This document shows positions 16,216 to 24,678 of a stretch of DNA of 64,000 bases, one piece after another. The notes under the pieces were generated by a model. That model was given only the letters and a program-made list of their open reading frames with translations. It had not been told where the DNA came from and made no database searches. This DNA comes from Streptomyces californicus. GTDB taxonomy: Bacteria; Actinomycetota; Actinomycetes; Streptomycetales; Streptomycetaceae. Numbering within the stretch: the first letter of the stretch is position 1; every line of letters starts with the position of its first letter. The translations under genes were made by a program, and so were the position numbers. Where the stretch lies: NCBI RefSeq assembly GCF_000717645.1, contig NZ_JNZZ01000002.1, forward strand, positions 310,001-374,000. Reading direction: 5' to 3'.

Positions 16216-16993
16216 GGACAACGCACAGGGGCGCATCCCCACGGTGATCGCCGACGACGTGCACATCGTGTACCGGGTCAACGGCACGGGCGGCGGCCGG
16301 GGCAGCGCCACCGCCGCGCTGAGCCGCATGCTGCGGCGCGGCAAGGGCGAGGAGCGCGGTGTACGGAAGGTGCACGCCGTGCGCGGGGTCTCCTTCACTG
16401 CCTACCGGGGCGAGGCGATCGGCCTCATCGGCACCAACGGTTCCGGCAAGTCGACGCTGCTCCGCGCCATCGCCGGTCTGCTGCCGGCCGAATCCGGCCA
16501 TGTGTACACGGACGGCCAGCCCTCGCTGCTCGGGGTGAACGCGGCCCTGATGAGCGACCTCACCGGCGAGCGCAACGTGGTGCTCGGCGGTCTGGCGATG
16601 GGGATGAGCCGGGACGAGATCCGCGCGCGGTACCAGGAGATCGTCGACTTCTCGGGAATCAACGAGAAGGGCGACTTCATCACGCTGCCGATGCGGACGT
16701 ACTCCTCCGGCATGGCGGCGCGGCTGCGCTTCTCGATCGCCGCCGCCAAGAACCACGACGTCCTCATGATCGACGAGGCGCTGGCCACCGGTGACCGCAA
16801 GTTCCGCGTCCGCTCCGAGGAGCGCATCCGCGAGCTGCGCAAGGAGGCGGGCACCGTCTTCCTGGTCAGCCACAACAACAAGACGATCAGGGACACCTGC
16901 GACCGCGCGCTGTGGCTGGAGAAGGGGGAACTCCTGATGGACGGTCCCACCGAGGAGGTCCTCAAGGCCTACGAGCGCGAGACGGGCAAGTAG
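16208..16993 (+). CDS. ABC transporter ATP-binding protein, Wzt/TagH type
   Basis: A 261-residue cytoplasmic ATPase. Walker A is GTNGSGKST (from residue 75), the signature is YSSGMAARLRF, Walker B is VLMIDEAL, and the H-loop is FLVSHNN. The N-terminal extension (VIADDVHIVYRVNG) and the lack of a C-terminal carbohydrate-binding domain match short Wzt/TagH-type ATPases. It pairs with the permease just upstream (8-base overlap) as a glycoconjugate exporter. Two strong hairpins follow it and separate this operon from the hopanoid genes. Confidence 0.92.
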   Translation: MAEDNAQGRIPTVIADDVHIVYRVNGTGGGRGSATAALSRMLRRGKGEERGVRKVHAVRGVSFTAYRGEAIGLIGTNGSGKSTLLRAIAGLLPAESGHVYTDGQPSLLGVNAALMSDLTGERNVVLGGLAMGMSRDEIRARYQEIVDFSGINEKGDFITLPMRTYSSGMAARLRFSIAAAKNHDVLMIDEALATGDRKFRVRSEERIRELRKEAGTVFLVSHNNKTIRDTCDRALWLEKGELLMDGPTEEVLKAYERETGK

Positions 16994-17004
16994 CCCGGGC
17001 GTTC

Positions 17005-17047
17005 GGGGTGTCCGGCGGGCCGTGACCGGGTCCGCGCCGGACACCCC
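17005..17047 (+). terminator. Stem-loop after the ABC exporter operon
   Basis: GGGGTGTCCGGCG and CGCCGGACACCCC form a perfect 13-bp stem with a 17-base loop, starting 12 bases after the ATPase stop. Confidence 0.72.
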
Positions 17048-17051
17048 CTCC

Positions 17052-17085
17052 GCGGCCCCCGCCGGACCGTTCCCGCGGGGGCCGC
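17052..17085 (+). terminator. Second, tandem stem-loop
   Basis: GCGGCCCCCGC and GCGGGGGCCGC form a perfect 11-bp stem with a 12-base loop, 5 bases after the first hairpin. The pair should insulate the hopanoid operon. The remaining gap to 17452 has no recognised gene other than a possible leader peptide; a TTGACA at 17181 has no partner -10 at a good distance. Confidence 0.6.
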
Positions 17086-17384
17086 ACGGTGTCCGCCACC
17101 GGCGCGGGCGCCCGCGGTACGTCACCGGGGGCCGATCTCCTCCCGGCGGATGAGGCCATCTCGGCCGTGCCCGGGGAAAGTTGACAGGTACGGCCGGGAA
17201 GCGGGGGCGGTGCTTCCACCCCGCCGATCCCCTGTGAGCTGGGCAACGTAGGCTGTAGCGGTGCTGATTCATGGCGAGTGGGGTGGATCGCCCCGGCACC
17301 GCCCGTTTTGCCGCAATGCACTCGGAAGCATGAGCGGCGTGTCCGAAAAGGGTTGTTTTGGGTCAGCAGTGTAGAACGGGAGAT

Positions 17385-17456
17385 GTGACGGCATTGACGG
17401 AAGATCTCCAGCTCCGACGTGGTTCCGCCGTCCCCGCGCCGGGCGGTACGCAGTGA
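17385..17456 (+). CDS. Possible 23-codon leader peptide upstream of hpnC
   Basis: GTG 17385 opens a 23-residue frame that begins MTALTEDLQL and ends in CAG TGA. The TGA overlaps the hpnC start codon (GTGA at 17453-17456). GGGAGA lies just upstream. Such an overlap is how coupled genes in this operon are joined, so the peptide could set hpnC translation. It is too short to judge by codon use and may be chance, or a remnant of a longer N-terminus in another frame. Confidence 0.3.
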   Translation: MTALTEDLQLRRGSAVPAPGGTQ

Positions 17457-18361
17457 CCTCCACCCCCGACGCGCGCACCGGCGCCGCCACCCTCGACAAG
17501 GCCGCGGACGAGAACTTCCCCGTGGCCCCCTTCTTCCTGCCCCGCGCCTGGCGCGACGACCTGATGGCGGTCTACGGATTCGCCCGGCTCGTCGACGACA
17601 TCGGCGACGGCGACCTGGCCCCCGGCGGAGCCGACGCCCGCCGGCTCGGCCTGGAGCCGGAGCAGACCGACGACCGCCTCGCCATGCTCGACGCACTGGA
17701 GACCGACCTCCACCGGACCTTCGCCGCCACCGGCGAACCGCGCCACCCGCTGCTGCGCGGTCTGCGCCCCACGGTCCGGCGCCGCGCGCTCACCCCCGAG
17801 CCCTTCCTCGGCCTCATCGAGGCCAACCGCCAGGACCAGAAGATCCGCCGCTACGCCACCTACGCCGAGCTGGCCGCCTACTGCGAGCTCTCGGCCAACC
17901 CCGTCGGCCGCCTGGTCCTCGCCCTCACCGGCACCACGAGCCCGGACCGCGTCCGCCGCTCCGACGCCGTCTGCACCGCGCTCCAGATCGTCGAGCACGT
18001 CCAGGATGTCGCCGAGGACCTGGCACGCGACCGGATCTACCTCCCGGCCGAGGACATGGAACGCTTCCGGGTCACCGAATCCGACCTGGCCGCGCCCTCC
18101 GCCGGAGCCTCCGTCCGCGCGCTGATCGCGTACGAGGCGCAGCGCGCGAGCGAGCTGCTGGACGAGGGCCCCCCGCTGGTGGGCAGCGTCGACGGCAGGC
18201 TGAGGCTGCTCCTCGCCGGGTTCGTCGGAGGCGGCCGTGCCGCGCTGGCCGCGATCTCGGCCGCCCGGTTCGACGTCCTGGCCGGACCGCCCGGGCCCAC
18301 CAAGCCCCGCCTGCTGCGCGAAGCGGCAACCGTCCTGAACAGAGCGCGTGGAGAGAGGTGA
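17453..18361 (+). CDS. hpnC: Squalene synthase HpnC (hydroxysqualene synthase)
   Basis: A 302-residue all-helical squalene/phytoene synthase-family enzyme. Its two aspartate-rich sites are ARLVDDIGDGD and HVQDVAEDLARDRIYLP. In the HpnCDE route, HpnD makes presqualene diphosphate from two farnesyl diphosphates and HpnC converts it to hydroxysqualene. It is the first gene of the hopanoid operon and overlaps hpnD by 4 bases (GTGA). Assignment as HpnC rather than HpnD rests on gene order and on the more divergent sequence. Start GTG 17453; no strong ribosome site, which supports coupling to the short upstream frame. Confidence 0.9.
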   Translation: MTSTPDARTGAATLDKAADENFPVAPFFLPRAWRDDLMAVYGFARLVDDIGDGDLAPGGADARRLGLEPEQTDDRLAMLDALETDLHRTFAATGEPRHPLLRGLRPTVRRRALTPEPFLGLIEANRQDQKIRRYATYAELAAYCELSANPVGRLVLALTGTTSPDRVRRSDAVCTALQIVEHVQDVAEDLARDRIYLPAEDMERFRVTESDLAAPSAGASVRALIAYEAQRASELLDEGPPLVGSVDGRLRLLLAGFVGGGRAALAAISAARFDVLAGPPGPTKPRLLREAATVLNRARGER

Positions 18362-19311
18362 GCCGGACCGTGGAGGGACAGACGACGCCCATGTCGCCGC
18401 CGGTGCAGGCCGCATACAGCTACTGCGAGGCCGTCACCGGACAGCAGGCCCGCAACTTCGCCTACGGCATCCGGCTGCTGCCGAACGAGAAGCGGCAGGC
18501 CATGTCCGCGCTGTACGCCCTCTCCCGCCGGGTCGACGACATCGGCGACGGGGAGCTGGACCCGGAGACCAAGCTGGCCCGGCTGGAAGGCACCCGCGAA
18601 CTGCTGGAGCGCGTCCGCAAGGACGCCGTCGACGAGGACGACACCGACCCGGTGGCCGTCGCCCTGGCCGACGCCGCCCGCCGCTTCCCGCTCCCGCTCG
18701 GCGGCCTCGACGAGCTGATCGACGGCGTCCTGATGGACGTGCGGGGCGCGACCTACGAGACGTGGGACGACCTCAAGGCCTACTGCCGGTGCGTCGCCGG
18801 AGCCATCGGACGCCTCAGCCTCGGCGTCTTCGGCACCGCGCCCGGCGCCCGCGGGGCCGAGCGCGCCGCGGAGTACGCCGACACCCTCGGCCTCGCGCTC
18901 CAGCTCACCAACATCCTCCGGGACGTCCGCGAGGACGCCGCCAACGGGCGCACCTACCTGCCCGCCGACGACCTGGCCGCCTTCGGCTGCTCGGCCGGCT
19001 TCCACCGCACCACCCCGTCCCCCGGCTCCGACTTCGCCGGCCTCGTCCACTTCGAGGTCCGCCGGGCCCGCGCCCTGTTCGCCGAGGGCTACCGGCTGCT
19101 GCCAATGCTCGACCGCCGCAGCGGCGCCTGCGTCGCGGCGATGGCCGGGATCTACCGCCGCCTCCTCGACCGGATCGAACGCGATCCCGAGGCCGTCCTG
19201 CGCGGCCGGGTCTCGCTGCCCGGCCACGAGAAGGCGTACGTCGCGGTGCGCGGCCTGTCCGGACTGGACGCCCGCCACGTCTCCCGCCTCACCGCCCGGG
19301 GGCGAGCCTGA
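18358..19311 (+). CDS. hpnD: Presqualene diphosphate synthase HpnD
   Basis: A 317-residue squalene/phytoene synthase-family protein with both substrate-binding aspartate sites intact (SRRVDDIGDGE and ILRDVREDAANGRTYLP) and the family signature around YCRCVAGAIGRLSLGVFG. It condenses two farnesyl diphosphates to presqualene diphosphate. Start GTG 18358 overlaps the hpnC stop; GTG 18370 is possible. Its stop TGA shares a base with the ATG of a 40-codon gene that links it to hpnE. Confidence 0.92.
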   Translation: MSRTVEGQTTPMSPPVQAAYSYCEAVTGQQARNFAYGIRLLPNEKRQAMSALYALSRRVDDIGDGELDPETKLARLEGTRELLERVRKDAVDEDDTDPVAVALADAARRFPLPLGGLDELIDGVLMDVRGATYETWDDLKAYCRCVAGAIGRLSLGVFGTAPGARGAERAAEYADTLGLALQLTNILRDVREDAANGRTYLPADDLAAFGCSAGFHRTTPSPGSDFAGLVHFEVRRARALFAEGYRLLPMLDRRSGACVAAMAGIYRRLLDRIERDPEAVLRGRVSLPGHEKAYVAVRGLSGLDARHVSRLTARGRA

Positions 19312-19433
19312 TGCTTCCGCACGGCCCCGGCCCCCGGGCAACCCTCCGGTGGCCCTACGCGTCACCGACTGCGACGATCTTCATGGCGGGCACCCGGCGC
19401 CCGGCCACCACCCGGCGAGAGGGGCAGGCATGA
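19311..19433 (+). CDS. Small DUF6380-like protein between hpnD and hpnE
   Basis: A 40-codon frame whose ATG shares one base with the hpnD stop and whose TGA lies within the hpnE start (ATGA). It exactly fills the space between the two genes. The peptide is basic, with RATLRW near the middle and RRPATTRREGQA at the end. This resembles the small actinobacterial DUF6380 family (ATLR...ASLT...GRR.GEGA pattern), recalled, not searched. No membrane segment. It may be a real small protein or a translational bridge to hpnE. Confidence 0.6.
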   Translation: MLPHGPGPRATLRWPYASPTATIFMAGTRRPATTRREGQA

Positions 19434-20815
19434 GCGACGAGAGCGCGCGCCCGACCGCCGTCGTCGTCGGCGGCGGCCTCGCCGGCACCACCGCGGCCCT
19501 CCGCCTCGCCGACGCCGGACTCGACGTCACCCTCCTGGAGGGCCGTCCCCGCCTCGGCGGCCTCGCCTTCTCCTTCCAGCGCGGCGACCTGACCGTCGAC
19601 AACGGCCAGCACGTCTACCTGCGCTGCTGCACCGGCTACCGCTGGTTCCTCGACCGGATCGACGGCGCGCACCTGGCCCCGCTCCAGGACCGCCTCGACG
19701 TGCCCGTGCTGGACGTCGGCCGGGCCGCCGGACCCCGCCTCGGACGGCTGCGCCGCACCTCCCTGCCCGTCCCGCTGCACCTGGCCGGGGGGCTCGCCGC
19801 CTATCCGCACCTCTCGCTCGCCGAGAAGGCCGCCGTGGGCCGGGCCGCCCTCGCCCTCGCCCGGCTGGACCCCGCCGACCCCGAGCTGGACCGGATCGAC
19901 TTCGCCACCTGGCTGCGGCGCAACGGCCAGTCCGAGCGGGCCGTCGAAGCCCTCTGGGACCTCGTCGGCGTCGCCACCCTGAACGCCACCGCCCCGAACG
20001 CCTCCATGGCGCTCGCGGCGAAGGTCTTCAAGACCGGTCTGCTCTCCGAGCCCGGCGCCGCCGACATCGGCTGGGCCGCCGTACCGCTCGGCGACCTCCA
20101 CGACACCCTCACTCGCAAGGCGCTGGACACCGCGGGCGTCCGCACCGAGCTGCGCGCCAAGGCGGGTTCCGTCACCCGCGGCGAGGACGGCCGCTGGACC
20201 GTGGAGAGCGCGGGGGAGCGGATCACCGCCGACACCGTCGTGCTCGCCGTGCCGCAGACCGAGACCCACGACCTGCTCCCCGCGGGCGCGCTCGACGAGC
20301 CCGAACTGCTGCTCGACATCGACAGCGCGCCCATCCTCAACGTGCACGTCGTCTACGACCGCAAGGTGCTGCGCAGGCCCTTCTTCGCCGCGATCGGCTC
20401 CCCGGTCCAGTGGGTCTTCGACCGCACCCACTCCTCGGGCCTCACCGGCCCCGGCCAGTACGTGGCCGTCTCGCAGTCGGCCGCCCAGGACGAGATCGAC
20501 CTGCCCGTCGCCGACCTGCGCGCCCGCTACCTGCCCGAGCTGGAGCGGCTGCTGCCCGCCGCGCGCGGCGCGGGCGTCCGGGACTTCTTCGTCACCCGGG
20601 AGCGCACCGCCACCTTCGCGCCCGCCCCGGGCGTCGGACGGCTGCGCCCCGGCCCCCGCACCCGGCTGCCCGGCCTCCAGCTTGCGGGGGCCTGGACCGA
20701 CACCGGCTGGCCCGCGACGATGGAGGGCGCCGTGCGCAGCGGCGCCGCCGCCGCCGACGCGGCCCTCCACGACCTCGGCCGCCCCCCAGGACATCCGCTG
20801 CAGGAGGCGGCATGA
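19430..20815 (+). CDS. hpnE: Hydroxysqualene dehydroxylase HpnE (FAD-dependent)
   Basis: A 461-residue flavin amine-oxidase/phytoene-desaturase-like protein. The dinucleotide motif GGGLAGTTAALRLADAG is at the N-terminus, followed by EGRPRLGGLAFSF. The C-terminal FAD segment is LQLAGAWTDTGWPATMEGAV. HpnE reduces hydroxysqualene to squalene, which completes the HpnCDE route. Start ATG 19430 follows GAGGGG; a longer frame from 19349 overlaps the small gene and adds no homology. It overlaps the prenyl synthase gene by 4 bases (ATGA). Confidence 0.93.
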   Translation: MSDESARPTAVVVGGGLAGTTAALRLADAGLDVTLLEGRPRLGGLAFSFQRGDLTVDNGQHVYLRCCTGYRWFLDRIDGAHLAPLQDRLDVPVLDVGRAAGPRLGRLRRTSLPVPLHLAGGLAAYPHLSLAEKAAVGRAALALARLDPADPELDRIDFATWLRRNGQSERAVEALWDLVGVATLNATAPNASMALAAKVFKTGLLSEPGAADIGWAAVPLGDLHDTLTRKALDTAGVRTELRAKAGSVTRGEDGRWTVESAGERITADTVVLAVPQTETHDLLPAGALDEPELLLDIDSAPILNVHVVYDRKVLRRPFFAAIGSPVQWVFDRTHSSGLTGPGQYVAVSQSAAQDEIDLPVADLRARYLPELERLLPAARGAGVRDFFVTRERTATFAPAPGVGRLRPGPRTRLPGLQLAGAWTDTGWPATMEGAVRSGAAAADAALHDLGRPPGHPLQEAA

Positions 20816-21915
20816 GCAGTACCACCGGAACAAGAGGAGAGTCTGTGACCCCGGCGAATCCGGCTGTCGACACCGTGGCGGACACCACGGACGTCACCGC
20901 GCTTCTGGAGCGCGGACGAGCCCTGTCAGCGCCGGTCCTGCGGGCTGCCGTGGACCGGCTCGCGCCGCCCATGGACACCGTCGCCGCCTACCACTTCGGC
21001 TGGATCGACGCCGACGGGCGGCCTTCGGACGGCGACGGCGGCAAGGCCGTGCGCCCCGCGCTCGCGCTGCTGTCCGCCGAGGCGGCGGGCGCCCCCGCCG
21101 AAGCCGGCATCCCCGGCGCGGTGGCCGTCGAACTCGTGCACAACTTCTCACTGCTGCACGACGACCTGATGGACGGCGACGAGCAGCGCCGTCACCGCGA
21201 CACCGTCTGGAAGGTGCACGGCCCCGCCCAGGCGATCCTGGTCGGCGACGCGCTCTTCGCCCTCGCCTACGACCTGCTGCTGGAGCTCGGCACCGTCGAG
21301 GCGGGCCGCGCCGCCCGCCGGCTGACGACCGCCAGCCGCAAGCTCATCGACGGCCAGGCCCAGGACATCTCCTACGAGCACCGCGAGCGGGTCACCGTCG
21401 AGGAGTGCCTGGAGATGGAGGGCAACAAGACCGGCGCCCTGCTGGCCTGCGCGGTCTCCATCGGTGCGGTCCTCGGCGGCGCCGACGACCGCACCGCCGA
21501 CACCCTGGAGGCGTACGGCTACCACCTCGGTCTCGCCTTCCAGGCCGTCGACGACCTGCTGGGCATCTGGGGCGACCCGGAGTCCACCGGCAAGCAGACC
21601 TGGAGCGACCTGCGCCAGCGCAAGAAGTCCCTGCCCGTCGTCGCGGCGCTCGCCGCCGGAGGCGAGGCGTCCGAGCGGCTGGGCGAACTGCTCGCCGCCG
21701 ACGCCAAGAGCAACGACTTCGACAGCTTCTCCGAGGAGGAGTTCGCCGCCCGGGCGGCGCTCATCGAGGAGGCGGGCGGCCGCGAGTGGACCGCCCAGGA
21801 AGCCCGTCGTCAGCACGCGGTCGCCATCGAGGCGCTGCACGCCGTCGACATGCCGCACCGGGTGCGCGAGCAGCTGACCGAGCTCGCCGACTTCGTGGTG
21901 GTACGCAAGAGATGA
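20812..21915 (+). CDS. Polyprenyl (farnesyl-type) diphosphate synthase
   Basis: A 367-residue trans-prenyltransferase with the first aspartate-rich motif LLHDDLMDGDEQRRHRDT and the second AFQAVDDLLGIWGD. It elongates dimethylallyl or geranyl diphosphate with isopentenyl diphosphate in the cytoplasm. In the hopanoid operon it most likely supplies farnesyl diphosphate to HpnD. Chain length cannot be fixed from sequence alone: the residues before the first motif (VELVHNFSLL) are not bulky enough to decide. Start ATG 20812 overlaps the hpnE stop. Confidence 0.9.
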   Translation: MSSTTGTRGESVTPANPAVDTVADTTDVTALLERGRALSAPVLRAAVDRLAPPMDTVAAYHFGWIDADGRPSDGDGGKAVRPALALLSAEAAGAPAEAGIPGAVAVELVHNFSLLHDDLMDGDEQRRHRDTVWKVHGPAQAILVGDALFALAYDLLLELGTVEAGRAARRLTTASRKLIDGQAQDISYEHRERVTVEECLEMEGNKTGALLACAVSIGAVLGGADDRTADTLEAYGYHLGLAFQAVDDLLGIWGDPESTGKQTWSDLRQRKKSLPVVAALAAGGEASERLGELLAADAKSNDFDSFSEEEFAARAALIEEAGGREWTAQEARRQHAVAIEALHAVDMPHRVREQLTELADFVVVRKR

Positions 21916-21944
21916 CCGCGCTTCGCATATGACTCGCAGTCGCC

Positions 21945-21972
21945 GGCCGGCGCCCCTCACCGGGCGCCGGCC
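21945..21972 (+). terminator. Intra-operon hairpin upstream of shc
   Basis: GGCCGGCGCCC and GGGCGCCGGCC form a perfect 11-bp stem around a 6-base loop, in the 107-base gap between the prenyl synthase and shc genes. It may act as a partial terminator or protect mRNA ends and so set the ratio of upstream to cyclase transcripts. Confidence 0.5.
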
Positions 21973-22022
21973 GACGGTGACCCCAGCACAGCAGAGAACC
22001 GACTGCACGTAAGGGGAAGCTC

Positions 22023-24023
22023 ATGACAGCGACGACCGACGGATCGACCGGGGCCGCGAACCCCGCCAGGGCCACGGCCCACGGTCCGACCGACACGACG
22101 ACCAGCGTGGACGACGTCACCGCCGCCGCGCGACGGGCCGCGGAACGCTCGATCGAGCACCTCCTGGGCCGGCAGGACGAGCAGGGCTGGTGGAAGGGTG
22201 ACCTCGCCACCAACGTCACGATGGACGCCGAGGACCTGCTCCTGCGCCAGTTCCTCGGAATCCAGGACGCGGACACGACCCGGGCGGCGGCCCTCTTCAT
22301 CCGCGGCGAACAACTCGGCGACGGCACCTGGAACACCTTCTACGGCGGGCCCTCCGACCTCTCCGCGACCATCGAGGCGTACGTCGCCCTGCGGCTGGCC
22401 GGGGACCGCCCCGACGAACCGCACATGGCCCGCGCCGCCGGCTGGATCCGGGAGCAGGGCGGCATCGCCGCGGCCCGCGTCTTCACCCGCATCTGGCTCG
22501 CCCTGTTCGGCTGGTGGAAGTGGGACGACCTGCCCGAACTCCCGCCCGAGCTGATGTTCCTCCCCACCTGGGTGCCGCTGAACATCTACGACTTCGGCTG
22601 CTGGGCCCGGCAGACCATCGTGCCGCTCACCATCGTCTCCGCGAAGCGCCCGGTGCGCCCCGCGCCCTTCGCCCTGGACGAACTGCACACCGACCCGGAC
22701 CACCCCAGCCCGCCCAGGAAGCTCGCCCCGCCCACCAGTTGGGACGGGCTCTTCCAGCGCCTCGACAAGGGACTGCACCTCTACCACAAGGTCGCCCCGC
22801 GCCCCCTGCGCCGTATCGCCATGAACGTGGCCGCCCGGTGGATCATCGAGCGCCAGGAGAACGACGGCTGCTGGGGCGGGATCCAGCCGCCCGCCGTGTA
22901 CTCCATCATCGCCCTGCACCTGCTCGGCTACGACCTCGACCACCCGGTGATGAAGGCAGGTCTGGACTCCCTGGACCGGTTCGCCGTCCGGCGCGAGGAC
23001 GGCGCCCGTATGGTCGAGGCGTGCCAGTCGCCCGTCTGGGACACCTGCCTGGCCACCATCGCGCTGGCCGACGCCGGACTCAGACCCGATCACCCCGCGC
23101 TGGTGAAGGCCGCCGACTGGATGCTGGCCGAGGAGATCACCCGGCCCGGCGACTGGTCGGTGCGCAAGCCCGAACTCGCCCCCGGAGGCTGGGCGTTCGA
23201 GTTCCACAACGACAACTACCCGGACATCGACGACACCGCCGAAGTCGTCCTGGCGCTGCGCCGGGTGCGCCACCCCGACCCCGCCCGGGTGGAGGCCGCC
23301 ATCGCCCGCGGGGTCCGCTGGAACCTCGGGATGCAGTCCCGCAACGGGGCCTGGGGCGCGTTCGACGCCGACAACACCAGCGGCCTCCCCAACCGCCTCC
23401 CGTTCTGCGACTTCGGCGAGGTCATCGACCCGCCCTCGGCCGACGTCACCGGCCACGTCGTGGAGATGCTCGCCGTCGAGGGGCTCGCGCGTCACCCCCG
23501 TACCCGCGAGGGCATCGAGTGGCTGCTCGCCGAACAGGAGGCGTGCGGCGCCTGGTTCGGCCGCTGGGGCGTCAACTACGTCTACGGCACCGGGGCCGTG
23601 GTGCCCGCCCTGATCGCCGCCGGACTGCCCGCGGGGCATCCCGCCGTCCGCAGGGCCGTGTCCTGGCTGGAGTCCGTCCAGAACGACGACGGCGGCTGGG
23701 GCGAGGACCTGCGCTCCTACCAGGAGGAGAAGTGGATCGGGCACGGCGAGTCCACCGCTTCGCAGACCGCCTGGGCGCTCCTCGCCCTCCTCGCCGCGGG
23801 CCGCCGGGACACCCCGTCCGTGGCCCGGGGCGTCCGGTGGCTGACCGAGGCGCAGCGGGCCGACGGCTCCTGGGACGAGCCCTACTTCACCGGCACCGGC
23901 TTCCCCTGGGACTTCTCCATCAACTACCACCTCTACCGCCAGGTCTTCCCCCTCACCGCACTCGGGCGCTTCGTGCACGGAGACCCGTTCGCCGACCGCG
24001 CGGACGCCGTCGAGGGGGCCTGA
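22023..24023 (+). CDS. shc: Squalene-hopene cyclase
   Basis: A 666-residue class II triterpene cyclase that folds squalene into hopene at the membrane. The protonating motif is present as DIDDTA at residues 401-406 (usually DVDDTA). Several QW repeats are seen, for example GLGRQDEQGWW-like RQDEQGWWKG, QENDGCWGG, QSRNGAWGAFD and QNDDGGWGED, spaced as in the two alpha-barrel domains. Start ATG 22023 after AAGGGG. Length and motifs match the family. It is followed by hpnG with a 1-base overlap. Confidence 0.96.
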   Translation: MTATTDGSTGAANPARATAHGPTDTTTSVDDVTAAARRAAERSIEHLLGRQDEQGWWKGDLATNVTMDAEDLLLRQFLGIQDADTTRAAALFIRGEQLGDGTWNTFYGGPSDLSATIEAYVALRLAGDRPDEPHMARAAGWIREQGGIAAARVFTRIWLALFGWWKWDDLPELPPELMFLPTWVPLNIYDFGCWARQTIVPLTIVSAKRPVRPAPFALDELHTDPDHPSPPRKLAPPTSWDGLFQRLDKGLHLYHKVAPRPLRRIAMNVAARWIIERQENDGCWGGIQPPAVYSIIALHLLGYDLDHPVMKAGLDSLDRFAVRREDGARMVEACQSPVWDTCLATIALADAGLRPDHPALVKAADWMLAEEITRPGDWSVRKPELAPGGWAFEFHNDNYPDIDDTAEVVLALRRVRHPDPARVEAAIARGVRWNLGMQSRNGAWGAFDADNTSGLPNRLPFCDFGEVIDPPSADVTGHVVEMLAVEGLARHPRTREGIEWLLAEQEACGAWFGRWGVNYVYGTGAVVPALIAAGLPAGHPAVRRAVSWLESVQNDDGGWGEDLRSYQEEKWIGHGESTASQTAWALLALLAAGRRDTPSVARGVRWLTEAQRADGSWDEPYFTGTGFPWDFSINYHLYRQVFPLTALGRFVHGDPFADRADAVEGA

Positions 24024-24673
24024 TGGGCCGTCCGCGAGGCCCCGCGAGCGCCGGGACACCACTGCTGATCGCCTGTGCCCTCGGTATCGAACAGGTGGCG
24101 CTGCGCAGCGGGCGGGGCGCCGCCGGCCCGGTCCGCGTGCTGCGGACGGGGATGGGCCCCCGGGCGGCCGAGGCGGCCGTGGCACGGGCCCTGGCCCGCC
24201 CCGGCGGGGCGCCCGACGCCGCCGTGATCGCCTCCGGCTTCTGCGCGGGCCTCGCCCCGGGCATGCACCCGGGCGACCTCGTCGTCGCCGAGGAGACCCG
24301 GGACCCCGACGGCACCACCCCCTGCACGGGCACCGGCGTCCTGGTCGCCGCCCTGTCCCGCGCCCTCCCCGGCCGCAGGGTCCACACCGGCCCGCTCACC
24401 GGCTCCGACCACGTCGTCCGGGGCCCCGAGCGGGCCGAGCTGCGGGCGGGCGGGGCGATCGCCGTCGACATGGAGTCCGCCGCGACACTGCGGACCGCCC
24501 TGTGCCACGGACCGCGCCCGGTTGCGGCCGTCCGGGTGGTCGTGGACGCTCCAGAGCATGAGCTCGTCCGCATCGGCACCGTACGCGGTGGAATATCGGC
24601 GTTCATCGTTCTTCGTGCCGTCCTACCGGCTTTCCACGAATGGCACCGATCCTCAACGCTCCCCAGGAGGTGA
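24023..24673 (+). CDS. hpnG: Nucleoside phosphorylase-like protein HpnG
   Basis: A 216-residue MTA/SAH-nucleosidase-fold protein. Recognisable segments are IASGFCAGLAPGMHPGDLVV (the nucleoside phosphorylase GD turn), GSDHVV and AVDMESAA, the last being the ribose/purine-site motif of the family. HpnG removes adenine from adenosylhopane to give a ribosylhopane derivative, the step after HpnH. ATG 24023 shares a base with the shc stop. The operon setting makes the assignment firm. Confidence 0.88.
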   Translation: MGRPRGPASAGTPLLIACALGIEQVALRSGRGAAGPVRVLRTGMGPRAAEAAVARALARPGGAPDAAVIASGFCAGLAPGMHPGDLVVAEETRDPDGTTPCTGTGVLVAALSRALPGRRVHTGPLTGSDHVVRGPERAELRAGGAIAVDMESAATLRTALCHGPRPVAAVRVVVDAPEHELVRIGTVRGGISAFIVLRAVLPAFHEWHRSSTLPRR

Positions 24674-24678
24674 GCCAG

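Noticed and set aside
17181..17186. TTGACA considered as the -35 box of the hopanoid operon promoter
   Set aside because: No acceptable -10 is found 16-19 bases downstream, and the nearest candidate TAGGCT is about 60 bases away.
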